A stretch of DNA of 64,000 nucleotides from Apiosordaria backusii (taxonomy: Eukaryota > Ascomycota > Sordariomycetes > Sordariales > Lasiosphaeriaceae): the NCBI GenBank assembly GCA_030549205.1, contig JAUKTV010000008.1:868001-932000 (forward strand), written 5' to 3'. Numbering within the stretch: position 1 is the first letter of the stretch; every line of letters begins with the position of its first letter. The notes beneath the pieces are model-generated. The model saw nothing but the letters and a program-made list of their open reading frames with translations, made no database searches and had not been told where the DNA came from. The translations under genes were made by a program, and so were the position numbers. Of this stretch, positions 47,457 to 57,690 are shown piece after piece.

Positions 47457-49976
47457 ATGCATATTCGACCAGCTCGGTCTGCGTCTTCGAGATGGCTAGG
47501 GAGGGTGTTCAATGTTGAGCGCTACAGTTCAACCTCAGAATTGCCCCTTTACCTATGCCCTGCCTTCCGGTCACTTTCAACCGTCGCAAATGCCCCTCGG
47601 TCTCGGCCATCCATCCCACACCTTCACCAGAATGCGCCATGTCAATTTCGACAACTGCGAAGACTGCACGAGCAGCCAGATACCATCGAGCATACTGAAG
47701 ATGCACCAGACACAATTGTGCCCCTTAATGAAGCCCCCAAAAAGACACTACCGCCACAATGCACCGGCTGCGGCGCCTTGTCGCAAACCGCCGTCCCTGA
47801 CGAACCTGGCTACTATGATCTTTCACGAAAATCGGTGAGACAATATTTGAGATTGGAGGAAACAGAGGGGGTCGTCAGGCCGAGCAAAGCACAGCAAGAG
47901 GATATTGTCAAACAAGCACTGAGTGGACTAGATCTTGATGCGCTGGCGAAATCGGGCATCGACCTCAAATCGCTTTTACCACGGGAACGATATGTCCCAG
48001 AGAAGACTGAACGGCCCGAAACAGAGAAGGCACTGCTCTGCGAGCGCTGCCACAAGTTGGTTCACCACCAGAGGGGCAACTCCATCTACCACCCGAGCCT
48101 CGAATCGATCCAGGAGACCATCGAAGCATCACCATACAAATACAATCATGTTTACCACATTATCGACGCCGCCGACTTCCCCATGTCTCTCCTTCCCAGG
48201 CTTCACAGCATTCTAGACATCACCCTACGTACTCAAAACCGAAGAGGTGGTCAGCCCAAGTACCGCCGTGGCAGGCTGATCGAGATGAGCTTTATCGTTA
48301 CCCGATCCGATCTGCTCGCGCCCAAGAAGGAACAGGTCGACTCTATGATGCCCTACATTAGAGAGACACTCCGTGACACCCTGGGTAGAGTAGGGCAGCG
48401 CGTTAGACTAGGAAATGTCCACTGTGTCAGCGCGAATCGAGGCTGGTGGACCAAAGAGCTCAAGGAAGATATCTGGAAACGCGGCGGCGCAAACTGGATG
48501 GTTGGCAAGGTCAACGTTGGAAAATCCCAACTGTTTGAAAAGGTGTTTCCCAAAGGGCGCATGTCCGACACCACCGCCGTCTTCCTCAACAAGAAGAAAA
48601 TTGCGCCCGTCACAGTTTACCCCAAGGCCGCCATCCCCTTTACTGAACCCGGAGAGGAAGATGAAGCGCGGAATACCCTCCTGCCCGGCCTCACCCTTGA
48701 CACCCTCTCCGACCTCTTACCCCCACCCCAACCCGAAACCCTCTATCCGGCCATGCCAATCGTCTCCTCCCTCCCAGGAACAACCGCCTCGCCTATCCGC
48801 GTCCCGTTCGGCTCCGGCAAAGGCGAGTTAATCGACCTCCCCGGCCTCTCAAGAGGCGACATCGAACTCTTCGTCCGCCCCGAATGCCGCGCATCCCTCA
48901 TCATGAAATCCCGTATCGTTCCCGAGCAACAAACCATCAAACCCGGGCAATCTCTTCTCGTGGGCGGTTTCATCCGTATCACCCCCCGCAACGTAGCCCC
49001 AGACGAAGAACTCGTCTTTTTGGCCTACGCCTTCACCCCCATCGAGCCGCATCTGACCTCCACCGAAAAAGCCATTGCAACCCAAACCCAAGATGAAAAC
49101 GCCCCCAAAGTCGGCAACATCGCCCTTCCCGGAACAGGCAAGAAAATCCAACATGCCGGGGCTTTTCAGTTGCGGTACGACATCACCAAAGCTCGTAGTG
49201 GCCCCCTAACAAGAAAAGAAGCCGTGGGGTTGAAAGTAGAGCAGCTCCCCTATCGGGTGCTGGGTATCGATATTTTAATCGAAGGAGTAGGGTGGGTTGA
49301 GCTAGCGGTTCAAGTCCGCACAAGGAAACTATTCGATACCTCCTCCTCCTCCTCCAGCCCAAGACCACCAGCAACAAGACCACCATCATCGGACCCATTC
49401 GACATTTTATTAGCACCCCCACCCGACTCCAGCAACGTCACCGAATCCCCCGCCACTTTTGACATCCGACCGCCCTCCTCGGACCCATTCGACATTTTAG
49501 TAGCGCCCCCAACCGACTCCAGCAACGAAACCCAATTGCCAACCTGGGACATCCGACCCGAGCCCATCAACGCTGTTGTTAGAGAACCAAGGAAGGAAAA
49601 GAAGAAGCCAAAACCAACTTTCACCCCCAGAACCGAGAAAATGACTGATGAAGAAATCAAGAGGGATCTCTGGGCGGCGTGGGATGATCAGCCTTCCTCA
49701 TCACAGCAGCAAGAAAACCAACAAGATGATGATGATGATGATGATGACGATTGGGGTCGGGATGAGGTGACAGAAGAGGAAGAAAACACAGGACCGGAGC
49801 CAATTTGGCCTGTGATTGATGTGTACAGTCCCGAAGGCAAGTTCATTGGGTATCGGCGCCCGCTGAACGCCTGGATGATGAACCGGGAGAAGAAGAGCAA
49901 GGCGGCGAAGAGGTCGAGGCCGAGGAGGAGCATGAAGGGGGCGAAGAAGAATGCCAAGCGGGAGGGGAGGTGGTGA
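47457..49976 (+). CDS. GEP3: Mitochondrial circularly permuted GTPase Gep3/Mtg3 (YqeH-like)
   Basis: A single exon, 839 residues. An Arg/Ser-rich N-terminus looks like a mitochondrial presequence. Zinc-finger cysteines CxGC (102, 105) and CERC (195, 198) follow. GTPase motifs are permuted: G4 TRSD (282-285) and G5 SAN (325-327) come before G1 VGKVNVGKS (about 349-357) and G3 DLPG (460-463). This order is diagnostic of the YqeH/Gep3 family, which helps assemble the small mitochondrial ribosomal subunit. The C-terminal region has a 30-residue tandem repeat (about 640-700), an acidic run (QDDDDDDDDDWG) and a Lys/Arg-rich end. It is larger than yeast Gep3 (about 556 residues), mostly through low-complexity C-terminal sequence. 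Confidence 0.93.
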   Translation: MHIRPARSASSRWLGRVFNVERYSSTSELPLYLCPAFRSLSTVANAPRSRPSIPHLHQNAPCQFRQLRRLHEQPDTIEHTEDAPDTIVPLNEAPKKTLPPQCTGCGALSQTAVPDEPGYYDLSRKSVRQYLRLEETEGVVRPSKAQQEDIVKQALSGLDLDALAKSGIDLKSLLPRERYVPEKTERPETEKALLCERCHKLVHHQRGNSIYHPSLESIQETIEASPYKYNHVYHIIDAADFPMSLLPRLHSILDITLRTQNRRGGQPKYRRGRLIEMSFIVTRSDLLAPKKEQVDSMMPYIRETLRDTLGRVGQRVRLGNVHCVSANRGWWTKELKEDIWKRGGANWMVGKVNVGKSQLFEKVFPKGRMSDTTAVFLNKKKIAPVTVYPKAAIPFTEPGEEDEARNTLLPGLTLDTLSDLLPPPQPETLYPAMPIVSSLPGTTASPIRVPFGSGKGELIDLPGLSRGDIELFVRPECRASLIMKSRIVPEQQTIKPGQSLLVGGFIRITPRNVAPDEELVFLAYAFTPIEPHLTSTEKAIATQTQDENAPKVGNIALPGTGKKIQHAGAFQLRYDITKARSGPLTRKEAVGLKVEQLPYRVLGIDILIEGVGWVELAVQVRTRKLFDTSSSSSSPRPPATRPPSSDPFDILLAPPPDSSNVTESPATFDIRPPSSDPFDILVAPPTDSSNETQLPTWDIRPEPINAVVREPRKEKKKPKPTFTPRTEKMTDEEIKRDLWAAWDDQPSSSQQQENQQDDDDDDDDDWGRDEVTEEEENTGPEPIWPVIDVYSPEGKFIGYRRPLNAWMMNREKKSKAAKRSRPRRSMKGAKKNAKREGRW

Positions 49977-50310
49977 TTCTTTTTTGGACACGGTGAAAAA
50001 AGGGATCGTGGATGTAAAAGTAAGTGTAGGATTGATGTGTCTGTCATAGCCTGTTTGTATTCTTGGGTATCCCCTCTTGCAGTATGTAGTATGCCTGTAA
50101 ATGTATGTATATATACAAAGATGAGATCTTATTTGCCCATTGACCAGCGGCCTGCTTTCTGGTCGGTTTATTTTATGTAAACCCACGATGCCCTTTTCCC
50201 AAAACCATGATACAACATATCTTACACCCACTCCCCCTTTCTCCTTCCTAATCTCGCCCCTTCTTTTCTTTTCCCTCGTTCCCTTCCATCCCATCTGTAA
50301 CCCAGAGTGT
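49977..50310. other. Convergent intergenic region GEP3/COX11
   Basis: About 330 bp of 3' flanks; nothing coding. Confidence 0.6.
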
Positions 50311-51202
50311 CTACTTCTGCTCATCATACCTCGCCTTAAAAAAAGTATAATTCAACACCACGCTCTCAATCCCCCTCATATTCAAATCATTCAACAGATC
50401 CGGATCCAAATAAAAAAACACCGGCATATCCACCGTCTCCCCGGCCTGTAATCTCTGCTCCTCGAAGCAAAAACATTGAATTTTGCTAAAATAGGGGGCT
50501 ACCTGCGCGGGGGTGACGCTGTAGGTAGCAACACCGATAATGTCCTTGTCGGTATTGTTCGTCGCTGTATAAAAAGCCAGCGCCGTCTCCCCGGGAAGCA
50601 CTCGGACCTCGCGCTGCTGGGGAACAAACTTCCAATCTAGGAGATCGGAGACAGACGCGGAGAAGGAGACGCGGATGCGGGGGGAGGTGGTGACGGGGGA
50701 GAGCTTGGCGGTGATGTCCTCGGCGGTGGTGGTGGGGGCTGTGCCGTGGGCGCGGACGGGTTGGCCGCCCCAGCCGGTGGTTTGGCAGATCTAAAAAGGG
50801 TGTGTTAATTCAGGGAACAAGGGGGAAAATGGGGGAAAGGAGGGAAAGGGGGGGAGGGGAAAGAGGTACCATTTTGTACATTGGTACACTGCCATAGGAG
50901 AGGGCGACGGTACCAAGGATTACCGAGATGGTGTAGTACGCCGTGGAGCGGTTACGCTGGCGGTAGAGCTGGTGTATCCTGTCCATTTCTGGGTTGCTTG
51001 ATTTCCCGCCGTTGGGTGTGGGTTGGTGGTAGTGTGGGTGTTGACTGCTGTGCTGCTGCTGGTGCTGGGCTCGCCGTGGTTTGTTGGGGGTGAAGAAGCG
51101 TTTTTGGGAGGGGGAGGAGGAGGAGGAGGAGGATTGGAGTTGTGATCGGAGGGAGGAGAGGTCGGCGGCTAGTCGCCGGCCTATTCTTGGTATTGAGTTC
51201 AT
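50311..51202 (-). CDS. COX11: Cytochrome c oxidase assembly protein Cox11 (copper chaperone)
   Basis: Exons 50870-51202 and 50311-50790 (intron 50791-50869); 270 residues. A presequence rich in Arg/Ser (MNSIPRIGRRLAADLSSLRS) and a His/Gln-rich linker precede one membrane span (YYTISVILGTVALSYGSVPM). The intermembrane-space beta domain holds the conserved Cys (113, ICQTTGWGG) and the copper pair CFC (217-219, in IQCFCFEEQRL). Then ETVDMPVFFYLDPDL follows, all diagnostic of Cox11. It delivers copper to the CuB site of Cox1. Confidence 0.96.
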
Positions 51203-51654
51203 CTTTGGAGTTTACTGGAAATGGTGGTGTTGAACTGGTGGTGTGGGAGGAAGGGGGGTTCAATTGATCGTCTGATGATGCACTTCTCAAAATCCCAATT
51301 GAACGGCAGCGTGGGTGAGCTTCGAGCTGGGTGTTCCGGGCTTGGCGGTTGCGAAAAGGTGGGGCTGTGAGTGGGAGGTGGTCATAGCTCCTTCCTTTTT
51401 TGGGACTTATACACGGTGATGTGAGGACGATGAGGTTGGGGATGTTTGGCTTTGGTTTAGGTCACTCAGCTTCTGAGATCAAAATACTGTTCAATGTGTG
51501 CTTGATATTCTTTTATTGAAATCTCTCGTGATAGAGGGCTATAAAAACTTCCATTATCACCTGATGACAGTTGCATCTCAGCAGCAGCACGCTATAGACA
51601 GTCAGTCGAGGGAGGGAAGTCTTGGTTGGCAACAATCATTCCAGACAATATCCC

Positions 51655-51800
51655 CCAAAAAAAATCTAATAAACTCAGTGGTGGGCTCGAGCCCACCACT
51701 TCCAAGCGAAGGCTCTGGTACTGCTTCCCGGACTTCGACACCCTAATGACCAGTTAGAGACATGTACTACTCGGACGCTGACCGCTGAGCTACCTATCCA
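51655..51800 (-). other. Possible tRNA-derived / RNA polymerase III-like element
   Basis: On the minus strand the text has an A-box-like TAGCTCAGCGGT near 51783-51794, then about 100 nt later a B-box-like GGCTCGAGCCC (51684-51694) inside a 24-bp palindrome, then a run of eight T at 51657-51664 that could end Pol III transcription. The acceptor stem expected for a tRNA (GGATAGG pairing with CCTATCC) is missing at the 3' side and the T-arm does not fold with a 7-nt loop, so this is not an intact tRNA. It may be a decayed tRNA or SINE-like fragment. Confidence 0.3.
51677..51700. repeat. 24-bp perfect palindrome
   Basis: The 24 bases at 51677-51700 read AGTGGTGGGCTC followed by their exact reverse complement, centred on CTCGAG. 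No other perfect palindrome of this length was noticed in the window. Confidence 0.95.
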
Positions 51801-52290
51801 TATGACCAGAGAAGTGTTATGTGAAGAAAACAGTGACCCACTTCATCAGTGCCGTCATCCGCAGCGTGCCCCCCCCCCGGGCCAGCCCTTCTTGAGTGGT
51901 TCCCACATAGTGGTCACATTAATATGCTCAATGTACGATATTTAATGCAATGCACTCATTGAAAGTATCTCATTACGTCTGCCGTATATTAGACATTATT
52001 CCGCCCACAAAAAAAAAGTCCAACTCTAACCCACCAAACCAACCGTACATAGCGAGTGACTTTGGGTATCTCTGAAATGCAGACCTTTCCCGTGAATTCC
52101 TAAACAACCGATATTGACTTCCTGCAAATGAGTGATGTCCGTCTTTTCCTTCCTTGATCCATAGCAATTTCTTCCTTCCCTTCGTTCCAAGAGGGCGACT
52201 ACCCAAACAATAATCATCGACGGTTCTTTCCTTCCTTGTACCACGGCCCGCAACCAACCCATCATCGATCAATTGACGATGGCGCGAGGC

Positions 52291-53157
52291 TTAAACAGCA
52301 GTCCTGGCGCTGGGGGCGACAGCAGCGTTGGCGGTGTTCTTCTCAGGGTAGTTACCCGCGTGAACAGGGACACGGCCATACTGGGTGAAGGCAATGTTGA
52401 GTCTGCCATAATCCCACCTCCTGGAAAGGAAGATGGTGAAAGCAGCGAAGCCGATCACCAGGAGCAAGTCCAAGATGCCAAACCAGATGAAGCTGGCGGT
52501 GACGCCAATGACATTACCACCATCAGACAAGCCCCACGCGATGGGGTAGATGAGCCAGAGTAAGTTCGCGTATCCGGCAAGCTTGGTGTAGTCGCTGCGG
52601 ACGCCGACGCGGGTAGCGTTCTTCAAGCTGTGGCCGAGAGTAGAGTAGGCAAGGAAGAGATGAGCGAGGAGACCCCAGGCGAAGAAGCCCCACTTGTAGT
52701 TGGATGGAGTATAGGCGGCGGCGAGGTAGCTGAGCTGCCAGATCCAGGTGAGGAAGACGTTGAACAAGATGGTTGCCCAGGAGACACCGGAGAGGACACC
52801 GAGGGCGACGACGACGGCGGGGAAGGCGACAACCCAGAAGACGTACTTGGGCCAGAAGATCTGACGGAGGGGACCGCTACGGTCGAGCTGGTTCGCTTGT
52901 CTGATCAAATCCCACCCGAGATCACATGCCTGGGCGTAATAAGTGACGAGACCAACAAAGGCAGCGATGATGAAGAGGTAGTGGAAGAAGCGTTCGCCAG
53001 AACGAGCGCGGAATTTATGGGCGAAGAGAGCCAAGGTGGTAACACCAAAGAGGGCGGTCACGGCGAACAGCCAGTTGGAGCCATTGTCGGACAGATACTG
53101 ATTACCAGAAGGCGGATGAGTGCGCCAGGCATCGTTGCGTGGGGCGATCTGGGGCAT
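52291..53157 (-). CDS. Opsin-related membrane protein (Hsp30/Yro2/ORP-1 type) without retinal lysine
   Basis: A single exon, 288 residues, seven predicted membrane spans starting at about residue 29 (WLFAVTALFGVTTLALFAH). It belongs to the microbial rhodopsin family by helix pattern (KYVFWVVAFPAVVVALGVLS in helix C; SFIWFGILDLLLVIGFAAFT in helix G). The helix-G lysine that binds retinal (four residues after the conserved Asp) is Val234, and the helix-C counter-ion Asp position is Phe107. It should therefore not bind retinal. Relatives Hsp30, Yro2 and Mrh1 in yeast and ORP-1 in Neurospora are stress-linked plasma-membrane proteins, so that role is inferred here. Confidence 0.9.
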   Translation of the reverse strand: MPQIAPRNDAWRTHPPSGNQYLSDNGSNWLFAVTALFGVTTLALFAHKFRARSGERFFHYLFIIAAFVGLVTYYAQACDLGWDLIRQANQLDRSGPLRQIFWPKYVFWVVAFPAVVVALGVLSGVSWATILFNVFLTWIWQLSYLAAAYTPSNYKWGFFAWGLLAHLFLAYSTLGHSLKNATRVGVRSDYTKLAGYANLLWLIYPIAWGLSDGGNVIGVTASFIWFGILDLLLVIGFAAFTIFLSRRWDYGRLNIAFTQYGRVPVHAGNYPEKNTANAAVAPSARTAV

Positions 53158-54868
53158 TGTGACTTTGCTCTGTAAGTCGCCTCGGTGAGGGATGATTTGT
53201 GGTGTGGTTTGGTGATTACTTGAAGAGGTACCCAGAAGTCGTTTGAAATGGTTGTGAAATGTTGACTGGTGTGGTACACTGAAATCAAAGGGGAGGAGAG
53301 CGACTTATACCAAATTTCTACATAGGAGACGAATCGATGATGTCTTGGACCTGACCTTATCCGGACAAGGCAAAGGGACGAAAAGCGGCAGCTCAAGGGG
53401 GCCAAAGCAAGGCACAGACAGCAAAGACGGGACAAGGCGAGAAACTTCTCGAACTGCGGCCCCCCTCCGACAACTCCGACAACCACATGCTCACGATGCT
53501 CTCTGGAACTTAAAGTGAATAAGCAAGTCTGTCACCAGAACCCAGCATCTCCGGTGCAAGACGTCCGCCTGTGTCGGCCAATACCACTTCATCGTGGCCA
53601 TTGGCAGAGCTTGTTGTGTCAACGTTGTCGCATTCCGGTCCATCATCCCATCACCTCATTATCGTGATGGTCAACCCATAAACAGCGTCGCATGGTCATG
53701 CATCTCTTACAAATCGACCCCTTCCCTCTTCAGCACCTTGCAGGCTCCTTAACGCAAGAGTCATCAGACATCAATGTCGTCTTCCGTGTCCAAAGGTGGG
53801 TGTCCAACATGGATGATTGGTGCAGTTCAGCCTCGCCCAACCATTGTCGTTTGAAGGACCAGCCAATAAAGTGCCCCACTTGACAGCTCTTGGCATACGT
53901 TAGCACATCTCTCTGATGACCCACACACTTTTTCAGGCGATCCACGCTCTGCCGGCTGCCGAGCTTTTTGATCCTCGATCAATCTGCAAGCTATCCACCG
54001 GAAACGTCGGCATTACGGTATCGTGATCTTCTATATTTCCAGTGACGGAATGCGTCCACCAAAAAGCTCGGTTCTAGACCACACTGTGGCTGGCGAAGGC
54101 TACCCTTGCGGCGCAAAGCTCCCCGGACCGAACTCTCCCCCAGCACTGGAAAAAAGCAGGGCAAGTCAACGACGTCGTTGATTCCTTGTGCCAGAGACTC
54201 ACTGGAATGGCTGAATCATCAACGTCATTTAATGGTTTCAAATGCTGCCCGCTTCCAGTGCCCGTTGCGGTCCGCCCAGACAACACACACTCACAGCAAA
54301 TTTTGATGTCGTGGTACCTAAGAAATACCACATCGATATGAGGTGATGGTCCACACCGACAGAGCCCCGACCTTTAACCGAGAGAGAAGCAAACTGGAAG
54401 ATGCCGTTGGTCGGTCTCGGCTGCTGTTCATAACTCCGAAAACCCGATGATTGGACAGCATTGGTAATGTATTCACCCCTCCATAACAAATCATGCAATT
54501 CACATGCTCTGAACAATTGGTCGATCCCATCCAGTCAGAGTGACGACACTAAATCTGATGGATCATGAGACCTTGACTGGGGGCTTTGGGTTAGGTAATC
54601 ACATCTTGGACGGGTCCCCAAACTCAGGACCCTCAACGGAGATGCTTTCTAATGTTCTCTTCTTGTCTGGTTTCGAGGGTCTCGTGATGAGCTCAATATA
54701 TGATACCGCGGGTCGATTGTCTGTCATACACTGCTGGACTGTTTGCAAGAAGTTCAGATTCAAGACAAATTAACCGCTACAAACCAACGACAGCTAACTT
54801 CAATATTTCTTGTACTCGTACATGCGAGACTCTGTCCCACACCGGCATATTCGCAAAACACCCCTTTG
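53158..54868. other. Opsin-gene promoter and gene-free stretch
   Basis: 1.7 kb; short frames near 53692 and 54074-54530 lack support. This is the start of the gene-poor right part. Confidence 0.45.
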
Positions 54869-54870
54869 AA

Positions 54871-55115
54871 CACATCCCTCAGTACTCATCACCTACACTT
54901 TCTTAAACCCCCCTCCCCAGTCTCGCAGCCAACAACAATCCCTTATTTGGTTCCTTACTCTCTACCTATTTCCCGCTAACTCTTGGAACATCCCTCAATA
55001 CTTATTAAAGTATGCCCCGATGTCATGTCTCTCCTTTGGCCCCCTTTCCCCGTCTCCCAGCCAACAATCTCTTCAGTGTTTTTCTACCCCTTAGGTATTT
55101 ATCACTAACAAAATC
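54871..55115. repeat. Degenerate tandem duplication, spacing 116-132 bp
   Basis: ACATCCCTCARTACTYAT occurs at 54872 and 54988. GTCTCNCAGCCAACAA occurs at 54920 and 55052, and a TATTTNNCRCTAAC element near 54966 and 55098. The order is conserved and spacing rises from 116 to 132 bp, so this is one duplicated unit with an internal insertion. Several differences are C-to-T or G-to-A. Confidence 0.6.
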
Positions 55116-55811
55116 ATACAAATCCTGATATGATCCTGGTCAAGAGGGCGAGCAATCAACCATCGAGGATCGACTGGCGCTGCTGGGATAAAAGACTGAC
55201 ATTGTTGCTGAGATGCATTGCCCAGAACTTGCTCTCGGTGCTGAGTGGTTGGTTCGAAGTCAGTCAGCCGCTCGGATCTTGCTGGGGACAACCCATGTCT
55301 CTTTCAAATGTGCCCGTCGTACTGAATAGGGGTGTGTACCGTGACTCCGCTGCCACGGTGGTAACAATTCGAAAAAAACGATGAACACAACCTTGACAAT
55401 CGGCTGCTTTTCTCTGATATCCTCCATCAGTTCCTCCGTCAGTTCAGCCTGGAGGTTCTGCCTGCAAGGGGAGGGGAGGTAATTGCTGCTGCTGACCGTG
55501 AGGGCTGTTCATGAAGATTGTGAGCCCTCATCGGCTGGTGAATGGTGCGTGTCGACTTTCGCTATCGAACGCTCTGGCGCGGGATCGGTATGTTTCAGAG
55601 TCTTGAGACTGCGGAGGTTTTTTATTGCTGACGAGGGTTGAGGGTGTTGGAGGCATCCTCAGCCTCATCTTCAACACCCATTATCAACGACTTCTAATAC
55701 CATCAGAAAATGAAAAAGTCTCTAAGCATATGAACTTGTAACGCTTTTCTGTGTGCCTGTCCAGTACACGCCCACATTCTAGACAAAAGAAATAGACACT
55801 ACTGCATAACA

Positions 55812-56512
55812 CAAAGGTCTTAAAAGATAGTAAATAGGCCTTTCAAGATAGTGGAAAAGCCTTGAAAGTAATCAATAGGCATTTCAATTATATGTAAATG
55901 CCTATTAAATTATCCTTAAGACATATCGACTTTCTTTCAATACCTTATCACTATCTTTAAAAGCCTCTATATTAAGTTGGAGTCTCTAATTTTTGGTCCA
56001 CAACATAACCCCTTAAGTACCTGAGTAAGCGCCCCGCATGTCATCAAATCTTGGCACTGCCGTGGCCCCTAAGAGGCGCTAGTAGTTAAACCCCCTTTTC
56101 TGGTCCCCTTGCCAACGACCCTTGTCTGTTTTCAGTGCACCTAAGTAAAATGGTAGATGGGATTTTCAAGTCACGTCGGAATAAAGAATATGCGCGGCGG
56201 CTGACAACCTAGAGTAGCTACCTACCTAGCTGACTTTGGATATGACCTGGACCAAAAAGACTGGCACCGCTACCTGTGCACAACCTACCGTATAGGACTA
56301 CTAGATACAGGCCATCCCGATTGCATTTAAATGCCTACCAAATCATTTTTCAAGGCCTGTTGACTATCTTTTGAGACCTGTTGATTATCTTATGAGGCCT
56401 GTAGACCATCTTGCGAGGCCTGTCGACTATCTTTAAATGTCCGTTGACAACCTTTTAAGGCCCAGGCCTATCGATTATTATTTTGAGGCTTATCGACTAT
56501 TATGTGCGGTAT
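55812..56512. repeat. Degenerate 20-22 bp repeat cluster in opposite orientations
   Basis: A unit close to AGGCCTGTTGACTATCTT is repeated about seven times at 56352-56512, with variable spacing. At 55812-55870 two units occur on the opposite strand (AAGATAGT...AGGCC). The two arrays face each other over about 480 bp. A hairpin with 11-bp perfect arms (AATAGGCATTT at 55874-55884 and its complement at 55896-55906) follows the left array. The segment is clearly AT-richer than the rest of the window. Confidence 0.7.
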
Positions 56513-56843
56513 GTTAAATGTGTTTTGATGCCTGTTCAACACTTGCAGCCCGGTTATTTTTGTCCACAACGTCAGTACACAGCAAACATGAAGGGCTCGC
56601 GCTTACAGATGACAGCTTTGTCTTTAGGCTAAGCTTGAGTGAAAGCCTCTACAAAACTGCCACAGTGGGTTTATTTCCCTTATGCCCAATTCATGTTTTC
56701 TTAAATTTTACTTTAACATTTAAATTGAAAACCCATCACTCTATTTATTAATAGAGCGTTGATTTTGCTGCCGTGTTACAGATACGATAGGATTACAGTT
56801 CATCATCATCCGACTTTCAATATCAAAGTTGGACTGTCTTACC
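56513..56843. other. AT-rich spacer
   Basis: About 330 bp following the repeat array; no gene is supported. Confidence 0.4.
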
Positions 56844-57248
56844 ATGAGTAGCTACTTCCCAGGCTGTTCTCGTGAAAGGAAGCACCAATCAGGGTATTTT
56901 AGAATCATACAAGTCGCCTCTGGGTTTGCCCGTGCTGCTCAGTCGACTGCCGCTGGACCTGCTCGCGCTCCCGGCTGGACTGTAGTGGCCCCTAAGCTAG
57001 CCCCGACCATTACAGCACTTGTTACAATCACCGATCCAATCCCGACAAGTGGTCAATGGGGCACAATGACATACATAAGCTTCGTTGGCCTTATTATAAC
57101 TTTTATTTTAAGCGCCCTATCTATAAGGTCTGATGGTATTTTAATAAGGTTTATTAAGAGGTTCATTAAGAAGGACCAAGAGGCTCTAGCTCTCATGTGC
57201 GGCTCCTTGCCCATTTTCACAGTATTTGTGGCATACATTCCCTGGTAA
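56844..57248 (+). CDS. Hypothetical two-span membrane ORF
   Basis: 134 residues from the ATG at 56844. A 21-bp-family repeat (56935-56969) encodes part of residues 30-42 (ARAAQSTAAGPARAPGW). Two hydrophobic segments follow (YISFVGLIITFILSAL and LALMCGSLPIFTVFVAYIPW), separated by a basic loop (RFIKRFIKK). Family not recognised. The presence of repeat DNA in the frame and the isolated position make a gene remnant equally likely. Confidence 0.3.
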   Translation: MSSYFPGCSRERKHQSGYFRIIQVASGFARAAQSTAAGPARAPGWTVVAPKLAPTITALVTITDPIPTSGQWGTMTYISFVGLIITFILSALSIRSDGILIRFIKRFIKKDQEALALMCGSLPIFTVFVAYIPW

Positions 57249-57560
57249 AGGGTGACATATGCTACATCCTCTGACGGTAGCTTCGATACGTCGGCTTTTC
57301 CATCGCCGCTGTATTAGCGACACGGAGATGAGAAACCTACCACCTCTTAAGGACGAGTATATCGGGGGGCATGGGGATGCCCTAGCACCTCTTGGTATTT
57401 CCTTCATTGGGAAAGATATGTCCTTAAGTTGTCCTTTGTGAAATTCTTGATGGCGTCCTCGGCGTCGGAGAAGAAACCAGACGCTACAATAAGCACAGGC
57501 ATAAGTCCCCGAAAGCCCCTTAAGGAAAGCTTGTGCGAGAAATGCGGAGACAACCTCAGA

Positions 57561-57690
57561 CTGCTCACGATGCCAATAGGGCCTGCCCGCGCTGCTGACT
57601 GAGCCTACCCGCGCTCTCGGCCGAACTGCCCACGATGCCAATCGGACCTGCCCGCGCTGCTGGCTGGGCATGCTCACGATGGGAGGGGGA
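57561..57690. repeat. Two 65-bp imperfect direct repeats
   Basis: CTGCTCACGATGCCAATAGG at 57561 and CTGCCCACGATGCCAATCGG at 57626 begin two units that continue with the shared text CCTGCCCGCGCTGCTG. Units differ by scattered substitutions. They belong to the same family as the repeat at 56935, 58587 and 61816. Confidence 0.7.

Larger units (their letters stand above)
51203..52290. other. COX11 promoter to opsin-gene 3' region
   Basis: 1.1 kb without a coding gene. It contains the 24-bp palindrome and Pol III-like element described separately (51655-51800). Confidence 0.5.

Noticed and set aside
55240..55275. B-box-like GGTTCGAAGTC, possible tRNA
   Set aside because: No A box, acceptor stem or anticodon arm around it.
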